DNA of 41,274 nucleotides from Burkholderiales bacterium UBA2459. Lineage in GTDB: Bacteria > Pseudomonadota > Gammaproteobacteria > Burkholderiales > Burkholderiaceae_E. The translations under genes and the position numbers were made by a program. The stretch's first letter is position 1. Each line of letters starts with the position of its first letter. The stretch covers positions 1 through 41,274 of the forward strand of contig DDPV01000044.1 of the NCBI GenBank assembly GCA_002342365.1, in the 5' to 3' direction. Positions 1 to 7,988 of the stretch are shown one piece after another. Under the pieces are notes generated by a model that ran no database searches, had not been told where the DNA came from, and saw nothing but the letters and a program-made list of their open reading frames with translations.

Positions 1-33
1 TCTCGGCAAAGTACAACTTCTAGGAGCCTCGCT

Positions 34-372
34 ATGAAACTGATCACGGCAGTCATAAAGCCTTTTAAGCTCGACGAGGTACGCGAAGCCTTATCCGAAA
101 TCGGCGTGCAAGGCATCACCGTCACCGAGGTCAAAGGTTTCGGACGTCAAAAAGGCCATACCGAGCTTTACCGGGGTGCCGAATATGTGGTCGATTTTTT
201 ACCCAAGGTGAAGCTCGAAGTCGCCACGCCCGATGCTTTGGTGGAGCGCGCGCTCGAGGCCATTGAGAAGGCAGCCCGCACCGGCAAGATCGGCGACGGA
301 AAAATTTTTGTCTACAGCCTCGACGAGGTAATCCGTATTCGCACCGGCGAAACCGGTGAGTCAGCGATTTAA
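34..372 (+). CDS. glnK: Nitrogen regulatory protein P-II (GlnK type)
   Basis: A 112-residue PII signalling protein of normal family length. PII trimers bind ATP/ADP and 2-oxoglutarate and control nitrogen enzymes and ammonium channels. The T-loop is intact (KGHTELYRGAEY) with the uridylylation tyrosine at Tyr51. The C-terminal RIRTGE motif and the GKIGDGKIFV segment are also present. AGGAG at 22-26 supports the ATG at 34. The gene lies 37 bases upstream of amtB, the classic glnK-amtB arrangement, so the product probably blocks the AmtB pore under nitrogen excess. The start (MKLITAVIKPFKL) resembles GlnK, but Asp54 is as in GlnB, so the GlnK name rests mainly on context. The promoter, often sigma-54/NtrC dependent in such operons, would lie before the window. 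Confidence 0.95.
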   Translation: MKLITAVIKPFKLDEVREALSEIGVQGITVTEVKGFGRQKGHTELYRGAEYVVDFLPKVKLEVATPDALVERALEAIEKAARTGKIGDGKIFVYSLDEVIRIRTGETGESAI

Positions 373-409
373 CGGCGCTTGCGCATAGGCCATCGCGAAA
401 GGAATTCGA

Positions 410-1960
410 ATGAAAATGCTTCAGAATCTCATAAGAGCCCTTGGGCTTATGCTTTGTCTTGCCCTGCTTGCCAGCCCGATGTCGCAAGCTCTTGCTCAGA
501 GTCCGGCCGTAGCGGCCAAAGCCGAATCAAGTGCTGATGCAAAGGCTGATGCGAAGGCCGATGCCAAGGCTGAAGAAAAGGCCGATGCCAAGGCCGAGGA
601 CAAGGCGCAAGCTTCTGATCCCAAAGCCGAAGCAGCACCCACGCCGCCCCCACCCAATAAGGGTGATACCGCCTGGATGTTGGTGGCCACGCTCTTGGTG
701 GTGATGATGTCAGTGCCTGGTCTTGCGCTTTTTTATGGCGGGCTGGTGCGGGCAAAAAATGTCTTATCGGTACTGATGCAGGTCAGCACGGTGTTTTCTC
801 TGATCGTGGTTTTATGGGTGATTTATGGCTACAGCCTTGCCTTTACCGGGGGTTCGCCCTTTATCGGTGGGCTCGACAAGCTCTTTTTGGCTGGCGTGAC
901 GGCAGACTCAGCGGGCGCAACCTTCAGCAAAGGGGTTTACATCCCGGAAATTGTGTTTGTGGCTTTCCAGGCAACCTTTGCAGCGATTACCTGCGCACTG
1001 ATTGTGGGCGGATTTGCAGAACGGGTGAAGTTTGCGGCTGTGCTTTTGTTCTCGGCCATCTGGTTTACCTTTGGCTATATTCCGATCGCACACATGGTCT
1101 GGTTCTGGGATGGGCCGGATGCGATTAGCGACCCCAAGACGCTGGAGTCGGTGACCGCTGCCGCAGGCTGGTTGTGGCAAAAGGGTGCGCTTGACTTCGC
1201 AGGTGGTACGGTGGTGCACATCAACGCCGGGGTTGCCGGTCTGGTCGGTGCTTATTTGATCGGCAAGCGCATCGGTTTTGGCAAGGAAGCGATGGCGCCC
1301 CACTCGCTGCCACTCACCCTGGTCGGTGCCTGTTTGCTCTGGGTGGGTTGGTTTGGCTTTAACGCCGGCTCGAATCTGGAAGCCAACGGGGTGACCGGTA
1401 TTGCATTCATCAACACGCTGGTGGCAGCGGCCTGCGGATTGCTTGCCTGGTCTTTTGGCGAGTGGATGTCCAAGGGCGAACCCTCGATGCTGGGCGCCGC
1501 CTCGGGCGCAATCGCTGGACTGGTTGGCATCACCCCGGCTTGCGGTTTTGTCGGACCGATGGGCGCGATTGTGATTGGCCTGGTCTCGGGCCTGGCTGCC
1601 TTGTGGGGCGTAGGCGGTCTCAAGCGTTTGCTTGGTGCTGACGACAGCCTGGATGTTTTTGGTGTTCACGGGGTTGCCGGTATTGTCGGTGCACTGCTTA
1701 CAGCGGTGTTTGCTGCGCCGTCGCTTGGCGGTGCCGGGATTTTCGATTACGTAGCCAATACAGCCTCAGCTGATTATTCGATCGGAACGCAGCTGTGGAT
1801 TCAAACGCAAGCGGTGCTGGTCACCGTAGTCTGGTCCGCGCTGGTTTCCCTGATTGCATACAAGCTTGTGGATCTGGTGATTGGGCTTCGGGTGAGTGAC
1901 GAGCAAGAGCGCGAAGGCCTTGATGTTGCTTCGCATGGTGAGTCGGCTTACCGCCTCTGA
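410..1960 (+). CDS. amtB: Ammonium transporter AmtB with long Ala/Lys/Asp-rich N-terminal extension
   Basis: A 516-residue Amt/Mep/Rh channel for ammonium uptake in the inner membrane. Residues 1-30 form a signal peptide (hydrophobic core LGLMLCLALLASP, ending SQALAQ). Residues 31-83 are a low-complexity Ala/Lys/Asp/Glu tract built partly from 12-base DNA repeats, followed by PTPPPP. The channel domain runs from about residue 84, with some eleven membrane segments. The twin-histidine pore pair is visible as His270 (VVHINAG) and His420 (FGVHGVAG). AAAGGAA at 398-404 supports the ATG at 410; an ATG at 416 is also in frame. It is co-transcribed with glnK and followed by an intrinsic terminator. 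The periplasmic charged linker is longer than in E. coli AmtB; its role is unknown. Confidence 0.96.
   Translation: MKMLQNLIRALGLMLCLALLASPMSQALAQSPAVAAKAESSADAKADAKADAKAEEKADAKAEDKAQASDPKAEAAPTPPPPNKGDTAWMLVATLLVVMMSVPGLALFYGGLVRAKNVLSVLMQVSTVFSLIVVLWVIYGYSLAFTGGSPFIGGLDKLFLAGVTADSAGATFSKGVYIPEIVFVAFQATFAAITCALIVGGFAERVKFAAVLLFSAIWFTFGYIPIAHMVWFWDGPDAISDPKTLESVTAAAGWLWQKGALDFAGGTVVHINAGVAGLVGAYLIGKRIGFGKEAMAPHSLPLTLVGACLLWVGWFGFNAGSNLEANGVTGIAFINTLVAAACGLLAWSFGEWMSKGEPSMLGAASGAIAGLVGITPACGFVGPMGAIVIGLVSGLAALWGVGGLKRLLGADDSLDVFGVHGVAGIVGALLTAVFAAPSLGGAGIFDYVANTASADYSIGTQLWIQTQAVLVTVVWSALVSLIAYKLVDLVIGLRVSDEQEREGLDVASHGESAYRL
536..607 (+). repeat. Six in-frame 12-bp units in the amtB linker
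   Basis: Six consecutive 12-base units at 536, 548, 560, 572, 584 and 596, each close to GATGCCAAGGCC, encode repeats of the type D-A-K-A or E-x-K-A. They make up the charged, probably disordered linker between the AmtB signal peptide and its first channel segment. The variation is mostly at third codon positions, suggesting an old expansion that is kept at the protein level. Confidence 0.8.
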
Positions 1961-2018
1961 TCGCCTGCCTGTTCGCAACGCACTTTTCCGGTCGCCTTTC
2001 TCTTCTTCATGCGTCTTG

Positions 2019-2044
2019 CCCCGCCTTGATGGCGGGGTTTTTTT
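2019..2044 (+). terminator. Intrinsic terminator after amtB
   Basis: A perfect 7-bp GC-rich stem CCCCGCC (2019-2025) / GGCGGGG (2031-2037) with a five-base loop TTGAT is followed directly by seven T residues (2038-2044). This is a textbook Rho-independent terminator 59 bases after the amtB stop. It separates glnK-amtB from the gshA operon. Confidence 0.92.
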
Positions 2045-2061
2045 CGTGGCTGCCTGCCAAC

Positions 2062-2067
2062 TACAAT
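2062..2067 (+). promoter_or_regulatory. Candidate -10 element for gshA
   Basis: TACAAT at 2062-2067 matches the sigma-70 -10 consensus at five of six positions. It lies just after the amtB terminator and about 31 bases before the preferred gshA start. No convincing -35 box is seen at the expected distance, because that position is occupied by the terminator T-tract. The ATG at 2066 falls inside this box and is therefore an unlikely translation start. Confidence 0.35.
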
Positions 2068-2098
2068 GCAGCCTCGGTATTCAACAAGGCGCATGTTC

Positions 2099-3421
2099 AT
2101 GGTTCCTCACTTAAAGACCGCGCTCAACGGTCCGCTGCTTGCCCTGGAGCAGCAAATCATCGCGGCATCCGCTTCGATTGAACGCTGGTTTCGCCTGGCC
2201 TGGCAAGAGCACACGCCTCCCTTTTACGGCTCAGTCGATTTGCGGCACGCCGGATTCAAGCTCTCGCCGGTGGACATGAATTTGTTCCCGGGTGGCTTTA
2301 ACAACCTCTCCGAGGAAATGCTGCCCCTGGCGATTCACGCAGCGATGGGGGCGATTGAAAAGTACTGTGCCGATGCGCGCAATTTGCTGCTTATTCCTGA
2401 AAATCACAGCCGTAACAGTTTTTATTTGATGAATGTTGCGCGCCTTGCGGGCATCCTGCGGCAAACCGGACTTGAGGTTCGCCTCGGCAGCTTAAACCCC
2501 GAGCTCGTCAAGGCCACCGAGCTTGAATTGCCCAATGGCCAGAGCCTCTTGCTTGAGCCCTTGCAGCGGCAGCAAAGCGCAAACGGATCAGCACGGCTTG
2601 GCCTGGAGAACTTCGATCCTTGCGCAATCCTGCTCAACAACGACCTTTCTGCCGGCATCCCGGAGTCTTTGCGAGGCCTTGATCAACAGGTTTTATTGCC
2701 TCCTTTGCACGCCGGATGGGCGGTACGTCGAAAGTCCCATCATTTTGCGGCTTTTGATCAGGTCGTTGGCGAGTTTGCCCAACTGCTGCAGATCGATCCC
2801 TGGCTGATCAATCCCTATTTCGCGGTATGCCAGAACGTGGACTTTCACGAACGCAGCGGCGAGCAGTGCATGGCCGAACAAGTCGAACAATTGCTTGGAA
2901 GAATGCGCAGCAAGTACCGGGAATACGGCATTACTGAAGAAGCTTTTGTGATCGTGAAAGCCGACGCGGGCACCTACGGCATGGGCGTGATGTCGGTAAC
3001 AGACCCCTCGCAGGTGGTCAACCTGAATCGTAAGCAGCGCAACAAGATGGCAGTGGTCAAGGAAGGCCTTGAAGTGAGCCAGGTGCTCTTGCAAGAAGGC
3101 GTGCCCACCATCGAACAGCTTGAGGGCTCAAGCGCCGAGCCGGTGGTCTATATGATCGACCGCTATGTGGTGGGCGGGTTTTACCGGGTTCACCAAAGCC
3201 GTAGCCGTCAAGAAAGCTTGAATGCGCCTGGCATGCACTTTGTGCCCTTGCCCTTTGAAACCTCTTGCATCCTGCCCGATGGCACAGAACCGCCGCAGGC
3301 TGCTCCCAACCGCTTTTACGCCTACGGTGTGGTGGCGCGTCTGGCGCTTTTGGCCGCAGCGATTGAATTGGAGCAAACCGAGCCCGGTTCGGGCTTCTCT
3401 GCAGCGCAAGCGCAAGCTTGA
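2099..3421 (+). CDS. gshA: Glutamate-cysteine ligase (betaproteobacterial/ferrooxidans type)
   Basis: Predicted to catalyse the first step of glutathione synthesis, ATP-dependent joining of L-glutamate and L-cysteine. The protein matches the distinct gshA family of Acidithiobacillus and betaproteobacteria rather than E. coli GshA. Recognised stretches are HTPPFYGSVDLRHAGFKL near the N-terminus, NLFPGGFNNL, and VKADAGTYGMGVMSV in the ATP-grasp-like centre. The start was set at the ATG at 2099 (MVPHLKTAL, about 440 residues) because family members begin this way and an AAGG at 2085-2088 lies about ten bases upstream. ATGs at 2093 and 2066 are also in frame; 2066 has no ribosome site and lies in a -10-like box. 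gshB follows 33 bases downstream. Confidence 0.92.
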   Translation: MVPHLKTALNGPLLALEQQIIAASASIERWFRLAWQEHTPPFYGSVDLRHAGFKLSPVDMNLFPGGFNNLSEEMLPLAIHAAMGAIEKYCADARNLLLIPENHSRNSFYLMNVARLAGILRQTGLEVRLGSLNPELVKATELELPNGQSLLLEPLQRQQSANGSARLGLENFDPCAILLNNDLSAGIPESLRGLDQQVLLPPLHAGWAVRRKSHHFAAFDQVVGEFAQLLQIDPWLINPYFAVCQNVDFHERSGEQCMAEQVEQLLGRMRSKYREYGITEEAFVIVKADAGTYGMGVMSVTDPSQVVNLNRKQRNKMAVVKEGLEVSQVLLQEGVPTIEQLEGSSAEPVVYMIDRYVVGGFYRVHQSRSRQESLNAPGMHFVPLPFETSCILPDGTEPPQAAPNRFYAYGVVARLALLAAAIELEQTEPGSGFSAAQAQA

Positions 3422-3454
3422 GCGCCAAGCCACTTTCTGTCGGAGACAAGCGCG

Positions 3455-4423
3455 ATGCAATGGCTTTTTATCGCTGACCCGATCAGCAGTTTCCAGATCA
3501 AAAAGGACAGTACCTACGCGATGATGCAAGCGGCGCAGGCACAAGCGCACGAGATCTGGGTGGCCGAACTCGGCGATCTTTATGCGCGCAAGGATCGTGT
3601 TTATGCCAGCAGCGCTCCAATCCGCTTGCAAAGCCTTGCGCCCGGCGTGAAGGCGTTGAAAAACCCGCGTTGGTACACACAAGGCGAGCGCCAGGAGCGA
3701 TACCTTGGCGAGTTCGATGCGGTACTGATGCGCAAGGATCCGCCCTTTGATCTGGAGTTTCTTTATGCAACCCTGTTGCTTGAGCAGGCTGCGCGCGGCG
3801 GCGCCAGGGTTTTTAACCAGCCGCAGGTGCTGCGCGATCACAACGAAAAGCTTGCGATCCTGGAGTTTCCAGAATTCATCGCCGACACGCTGGTAAGCCG
3901 TGACCCGCAGCGCTTGCGCGCATTCGTGCAAGAACACCGGCTGGCGATCTTCAAGCTCTTGGACGGGATGGGCGGTGCCTCGATTTTTCAGGCGCGAGCC
4001 GATGACCCCAACCTGTCGGTTATTCTCGAAACCATGGCGCAATTCGGCAAGCGCAGCGTGATGGCGCAAGCCTACATTCCGGAGATTCGCGACGGGGATA
4101 AGCGCGTCTTGCTGATCGGGGGCGAGGTGGTGCCCTATGCGTTGGCACGAATCCCCAAGGCCGGCGAGGCCCGCGGTAATCTGGCTGCGGGTGGACGGGC
4201 CGAAGCGCGCCCTCTGAGCGCTGCCGATAAGCGTATTGGCGAGTATTTGGCGCCAAGACTCCATGCCCGGGGCCTTTTTTTGGTAGGTCTCGATATCATT
4301 GGGACGTTTCTGACTGAAATCAACGTCACCTCTCCGACCTGTTTTCGCGAAATCATGGATCAAACCGGCTTTGATGTGGCAAAGTTTTTCGTGCAAAAGC
4401 TCACGCAGGCTTGTAAACCATGA
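3455..4423 (+). CDS. gshB: Glutathione synthetase
   Basis: A 322-residue cytosolic ATP-grasp enzyme that adds glycine to gamma-glutamylcysteine to form glutathione. The prokaryotic GshB pattern is clear: an N-terminal substrate domain (MQWLFIADPISSF), the MRKDPPFDLEFLYAT segment, the glycine loop LDGMGGASIF, and the C-terminal metal/ATP site ending EINVTSPT. CGGAGA at 3440-3445 is compatible with the ATG at 3455. It follows gshA, and its stop overlaps the next gene by four bases (ATGA at 4420-4423), indicating translational coupling. A 422-codon open frame on the opposite strand (3128-4396) is a compositional shadow. Confidence 0.97.
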   Translation: MQWLFIADPISSFQIKKDSTYAMMQAAQAQAHEIWVAELGDLYARKDRVYASSAPIRLQSLAPGVKALKNPRWYTQGERQERYLGEFDAVLMRKDPPFDLEFLYATLLLEQAARGGARVFNQPQVLRDHNEKLAILEFPEFIADTLVSRDPQRLRAFVQEHRLAIFKLLDGMGGASIFQARADDPNLSVILETMAQFGKRSVMAQAYIPEIRDGDKRVLLIGGEVVPYALARIPKAGEARGNLAAGGRAEARPLSAADKRIGEYLAPRLHARGLFLVGLDIIGTFLTEINVTSPTCFREIMDQTGFDVAKFFVQKLTQACKP

Positions 4424-4827
4424 TTGGTGTTTTGGTGATTTCGCACGAGCCGCTGGGTACGGCCCTGATTCGCGCGACCCGGCATGTGTACGGGCGATTG
4501 CCGGCGCAGTTGGCCGCCCTTGATGTCGTCCCGGATGAGGATCCGGAATTGGCCTACGCTGCCGCTTGTGAATTGAGCTTGCGAATCAACGATGGTTCGG
4601 GCTTGCTGGTACTGACCGATTGCTTTGGCGCCACGCCATCGCGGATTGCGATGCGATTGGCAAAACCCCAAAAAGTGCAGGTGTTGGCTGGGGTGAATTT
4701 GCCGATGTTGCTCAAGGCCCTTGCCCACCGCCGCATCGAGCTTTGCGAACTTGTTGCGTCGGTGAGTGCCACAGGCCAACATGCGATTTGCGAAATGGCC
4801 CACCCAAACAAGGAGTCCGTGAAGTGA
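4420..4827 (+). CDS. PTS EIIA component, mannose family
   Basis: A 135-residue EIIA of the mannose (ManX/PtsM-like) family, a cytosolic phosphocarrier that accepts phosphate from HPr. The phosphorylation site is His9 in IGVLVISHEPLG. The TDCFGATPSRIAMRL segment is typical of the fold. No EIIB, EIIC or EIID gene follows, so the protein probably serves regulation rather than sugar uptake, as described for other betaproteobacteria with incomplete PTS systems. The start overlaps the gshB stop (ATGA), and its own TGA overlaps the GTG start of HPr (GTGA at 4824-4827). Confidence 0.93.
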   Translation: MIGVLVISHEPLGTALIRATRHVYGRLPAQLAALDVVPDEDPELAYAAACELSLRINDGSGLLVLTDCFGATPSRIAMRLAKPQKVQVLAGVNLPMLLKALAHRRIELCELVASVSATGQHAICEMAHPNKESVK

Positions 4828-5093
4828 CCGAAGCTGCGGTGATTCTCAGCAACAAGCTTGGACTTCACGCGCGGCCTTCTGCGAAAGTCTCGCAGCTGGC
4901 CTCAAGCTTCAAGTCCGACGTCTGGCTTGCCCGTGGCAGCCGAAAAATCAATGCAAAAAGCATCATGGGCGTGATGATGCTCGCAGCGCCGCAAGGATCC
5001 AGTCTGAGCGTCTCGGCCGAAGGCGTTGATGAGGCGCAGGCGGTCCAGGCGCTGGTCGATCTTTTTGCCAGTGGTTTTGGTGAGCCAGGCTGA
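4824..5093 (+). CDS. ptsH: Phosphocarrier protein HPr
   Basis: An 89-residue HPr, full length for the family. The catalytic histidine is His15 in LGLHARP. Ser46 sits in INAKSIMGV, the site phosphorylated by HprK kinases in organisms that have them. The start is a GTG at 4824 inside the stop of the EIIA gene, supported by AGGAG at 4811-4815 with an eight-base gap. A frame open further upstream (from 4620) only reads through the EIIA gene. The stop overlaps the EI start by one base (TGATG). HPr carries phosphate from EI to EIIA. Confidence 0.96.
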   Translation: MTEAAVILSNKLGLHARPSAKVSQLASSFKSDVWLARGSRKINAKSIMGVMMLAAPQGSSLSVSAEGVDEAQAVQALVDLFASGFGEPG

Positions 5094-6814
5094 TGTTCAG
5101 TTTGCATGGCGTGGGCGTGAGCGCCGGCATCGTGGTGGCGCGGGCGCGGCTGATTGAATCGGGCCATCAGGTCGACGTACCCCATTACCACATCAAGGCG
5201 AGCGAAACCGGGGCCGAGGTCGCGCGTTTGCAAGTGGCGATGCGCGATGTGCAACACGAGCTGCAGTCGGTGGCATCCCATTTGCGAGAAGACGCACCCC
5301 CTGAGGCCAAAGCCTTGCTCGAAGTCCACGCGATGCTGCTCGATGACCCGGCCTTTACCGGCGCAGCGGCGCGAGCCATTTGCCAGTCGCGCTGGTGCGC
5401 TGAATGGGCCCTTTCGGTGCAGGCCGCCGAGCTTGCAGCGCAGTTTGAAGCGATTGAAGATGAGTACTTGCGCGAACGCGGCCGCGATGTGCAGCAGGTT
5501 GCCGACCGGGTGTTGCGTCGACTTGCAGGCAGTCCGAGCGCGCACGCGATGGCCGACGAGCCAGCCGTGATTGTGGCAGCCGACATTGCGCCTGCCGACA
5601 TGCTGCAATTACGCCATGCCCTTGGTTTTGTGATAGATCAGGGCGGTGTGACCTCACACACCGCAATCCTGGCACGCGGCATGAACGTGCCCGCGCTGGT
5701 CGGTGCGGGTCGAGCAAGCGAGCTGATTCGCGATGATGATTTATTGATACTTGACGGCCATCGTGGCGTGGTTGTAGTGGCACCCGATGAGGCGATGCTC
5801 ACCGAGTACCGCAATTTGCAAGCCCAAGAGGTGCTTGACCGGCAGCGCTTGTTGCGGCTTGTCCATGTGCCTTGCCTGAGTCTGGACGGTCAGGCCATTG
5901 AATTGCAGGCCAACATCGAAACACCGGCTGAGGCGGCTGACGCGATCGCTGCCGGTGCGCAAGGCGTGGGCTTGTTCCGCTCAGAGTTTCTGTTTTTGAA
6001 TCGCAGCCGGCTACCGGATGAAGAAGAGCAGTACCGTGCGTATCGGGCGGTGATCGAAGCCATGGCACCGCGACCGGTGACCATCCGCACGCTTGATGTC
6101 GGTGCCGATAAAGCGCTCGGCATCAGCGGCGAGGATCCGCATCAGGCACAAAATCCGGCGCTTGGCTTGCGCGCCATCCGTTTTTGTCTGGCCGAGCCCC
6201 AGCTTTTTCTGACTCAACTGCGGGCGATTCTTCGCGCTTCAGCCCATGGCAAGGCACGCATGCTGATTCCTATGCTTGCCCATGCCCACGAGGTCGAACA
6301 AAGCCTGAGTCGCATCGAGCAGGCCAAGCAGCAATTAAGCCGTCAGGGTTTACAGTTTGACGCCTCGATTGCGGTAGGCGGGATGATCGAGGTGCCAGCG
6401 GCTGCGATTTGCGCAGCCTCCTTTGCCAAGCGGCTCGACTTTTTGTCGATTGGCACCAATGACTTGATCCAGTACACCTTAGCGATTGATCGGTCTGACC
6501 ATCATGTGGCTTCGCTTTACGATCCCTTTCACCCTGCGGTGCTCAAACTGATTCAGCAAAGCATTCGCGCCGCCCAGCGCGCTGGCAAACCGGTTGCGGT
6601 GTGCGGCGAAATGGCGGGCGAACCGCGGGCTGCGCTGCTGCTGGCTGCCATGGGTTTGCGACAATTTTCGATGCATCCTGCCCATGTGTTGCCGGTCAAA
6701 CAAGCGCTTTTGCGTGCCGACCTGGCAGCGCTCGGTGCGCGTTTGCAAAAAATTCTGGCAAGCGACGATTTCGATCGTTTGCCGCAGTTTCTCGCTCGGC
6801 TGGCTTCCGGCTGA
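5093..6814 (+). CDS. ptsI: PTS enzyme I (phosphoenolpyruvate-protein phosphotransferase)
   Basis: A 573-residue enzyme I of canonical length, which takes phosphate from phosphoenolpyruvate to HPr. The phosphohistidine is His189 in GGVTSHTAILARG. The PEP-binding barrel shows ALGLRAIRF, SIGTNDLIQYTLAIDR and the catalytic cysteine Cys504 in VAVCGEMAGEP. All key residues are present, so the enzyme should be active. It overlaps HPr by one base. metX begins about ten bases after the stop, suggesting that the transcript continues into methionine genes. Confidence 0.96.
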   Translation: MFSLHGVGVSAGIVVARARLIESGHQVDVPHYHIKASETGAEVARLQVAMRDVQHELQSVASHLREDAPPEAKALLEVHAMLLDDPAFTGAAARAICQSRWCAEWALSVQAAELAAQFEAIEDEYLRERGRDVQQVADRVLRRLAGSPSAHAMADEPAVIVAADIAPADMLQLRHALGFVIDQGGVTSHTAILARGMNVPALVGAGRASELIRDDDLLILDGHRGVVVVAPDEAMLTEYRNLQAQEVLDRQRLLRLVHVPCLSLDGQAIELQANIETPAEAADAIAAGAQGVGLFRSEFLFLNRSRLPDEEEQYRAYRAVIEAMAPRPVTIRTLDVGADKALGISGEDPHQAQNPALGLRAIRFCLAEPQLFLTQLRAILRASAHGKARMLIPMLAHAHEVEQSLSRIEQAKQQLSRQGLQFDASIAVGGMIEVPAAAICAASFAKRLDFLSIGTNDLIQYTLAIDRSDHHVASLYDPFHPAVLKLIQQSIRAAQRAGKPVAVCGEMAGEPRAALLLAAMGLRQFSMHPAHVLPVKQALLRADLAALGARLQKILASDDFDRLPQFLARLASG

Positions 6815-6824
6815 ACAGGCCTTG

Positions 6825-7988
6825 GTGCTGTTTCACTCAGGCTCAGAGCCGCAGGCGGTACCGGTAAAGGCTGAGCGTTTGCACTTTAGCGAGCCGCTTG
6901 AACTAGCCGGGGGCGGCAGCTTTTTGGGCTATGAGCTGGTGTACGAAAGCTATGGGCGGCTCAATGCCGAGCGCAGCAACGCGATCCTGATCTGTCATGC
7001 ACTGAATGCCTCGCATCATGTCGCTGGGCTCAACGAAGAAGGTGAACTGGGCTGGTGGGACAATATGGTCGGACCCGGCAAGCCGATCGATACCGAGCGC
7101 TTTTTTGTCATCGGCGTGAACAATCTTGGCAGCTGCTTTGGTTCGACCGGTCCGATGTCGATCAATCCCTCCACCGGAAAGCCCTGGGGTCCTGATTTTC
7201 CGGTGCTTACGGTTGAGGACTGGGTGCATGCGCAGGCCAGGCTCGCCGACCGGCTGGGGATTGTCCGATTTGCGGCGGTGATGGGGGGCAGTCTGGGCGG
7301 CATGCAAGCGCTCGCCTGGAGCTTGCTTTATCCGCAGCGCTTGGCGCATTGCATTTGCATCGCGTCAACCGCCAAGCTGTCGGCGCAGAACATCGCCTTC
7401 AATGAAGTTGCGCGTCGCGCAATCATCACCGACCCTGAGTTTCATGGCGGGCGCTTTTATGAGGCCGGGGTGCTGCCGCGTCGCGGCTTGCAAGTGGCTC
7501 GCATGATCGGCCACATCACCTATCTCTCTGACGATGTCATGGCCGAGCGTTTTGGCCGCTTGTTGCGTGGCCGCGAGGCAGGCGAAGCTTATCGATATAC
7601 CTACGATATCGAATTCGAAATTGAATCCTATTTGCGCTATCAGGGTGAGAAATTTGCCGGCTACTTTGATGCCAACACCTACCTCATCATCACCCGTGCG
7701 CTCGATTACTTCGATCCGGCGCGCGCCTTTGGAGGGGACTTAAGTAAGGCCCTCGCGCAAGCGCGCTGTCGGTTTTTGGTGGCATCGTTCACCACCGACT
7801 GGCGCTTTTCGCCCGAGTGCAGCCGTGAGATTGTGCAAGCCCTTCTGGCTTGCGATCTGGAGGTGAGTTATGCCGAAATCAACGCACCCCACGGGCACGA
7901 CGCCTTTTTGCTGGATAACCCGCAATACCACCAGTTGCTGCGTGCTTATGCGCAGCGCATGGCAAGCAACCTGGGACTTGCAGCATGA
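6825..7988 (+). CDS. metX: Homoserine O-acyltransferase MetX
   Basis: An alpha/beta-hydrolase-fold enzyme activating the hydroxyl of L-homoserine, usually with acetyl-CoA, sometimes succinyl-CoA in proteobacterial MetX. The catalytic triad is Ser156 (GGSLGG), Asp325 (FTTDWRFSP) and His358 (HGHDAF). The reading frame is open far back into ptsI, but homology begins at PVKAERLHFSEPL. The start is therefore placed at the GTG at 6825 (387 residues), five bases after a weak AGG; a TTG at 6822 is adjacent. No suitable ATG exists nearby. The stop overlaps metW by four bases. Substrate choice between acetyl and succinyl donor cannot be read with certainty here. Confidence 0.95.
   Translation: MLFHSGSEPQAVPVKAERLHFSEPLELAGGGSFLGYELVYESYGRLNAERSNAILICHALNASHHVAGLNEEGELGWWDNMVGPGKPIDTERFFVIGVNNLGSCFGSTGPMSINPSTGKPWGPDFPVLTVEDWVHAQARLADRLGIVRFAAVMGGSLGGMQALAWSLLYPQRLAHCICIASTAKLSAQNIAFNEVARRAIITDPEFHGGRFYEAGVLPRRGLQVARMIGHITYLSDDVMAERFGRLLRGREAGEAYRYTYDIEFEIESYLRYQGEKFAGYFDANTYLIITRALDYFDPARAFGGDLSKALAQARCRFLVASFTTDWRFSPECSREIVQALLACDLEVSYAEINAPHGHDAFLLDNPQYHQLLRAYAQRMASNLGLAA

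Noticed and set aside
536..607. CRISPR-like or mobile repeat array.
   Set aside because: The units are contiguous, 12 bases, in frame and encode a protein linker; there are no spacers.
908..1669. A 253-codon minus-strand frame opposite amtB.
   Set aside because: Low-quality composition (many His, Gln, Arg) and complete overlap with the AmtB channel domain mark it as a shadow frame.
3128..4396. A 422-codon open frame on the minus strand covering the end of gshA and all of gshB.
   Set aside because: It lies antisense to two well-conserved enzymes, has no recognisable domain or ribosome site, and is explained by the codon bias of GC-rich genes.
6594..6824. An N-terminal extension of MetX of about 77 residues inside ptsI.
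   Set aside because: It would overlap the essential C-terminal part of enzyme I, has no similarity to MetX, and homology begins only after the ptsI stop.
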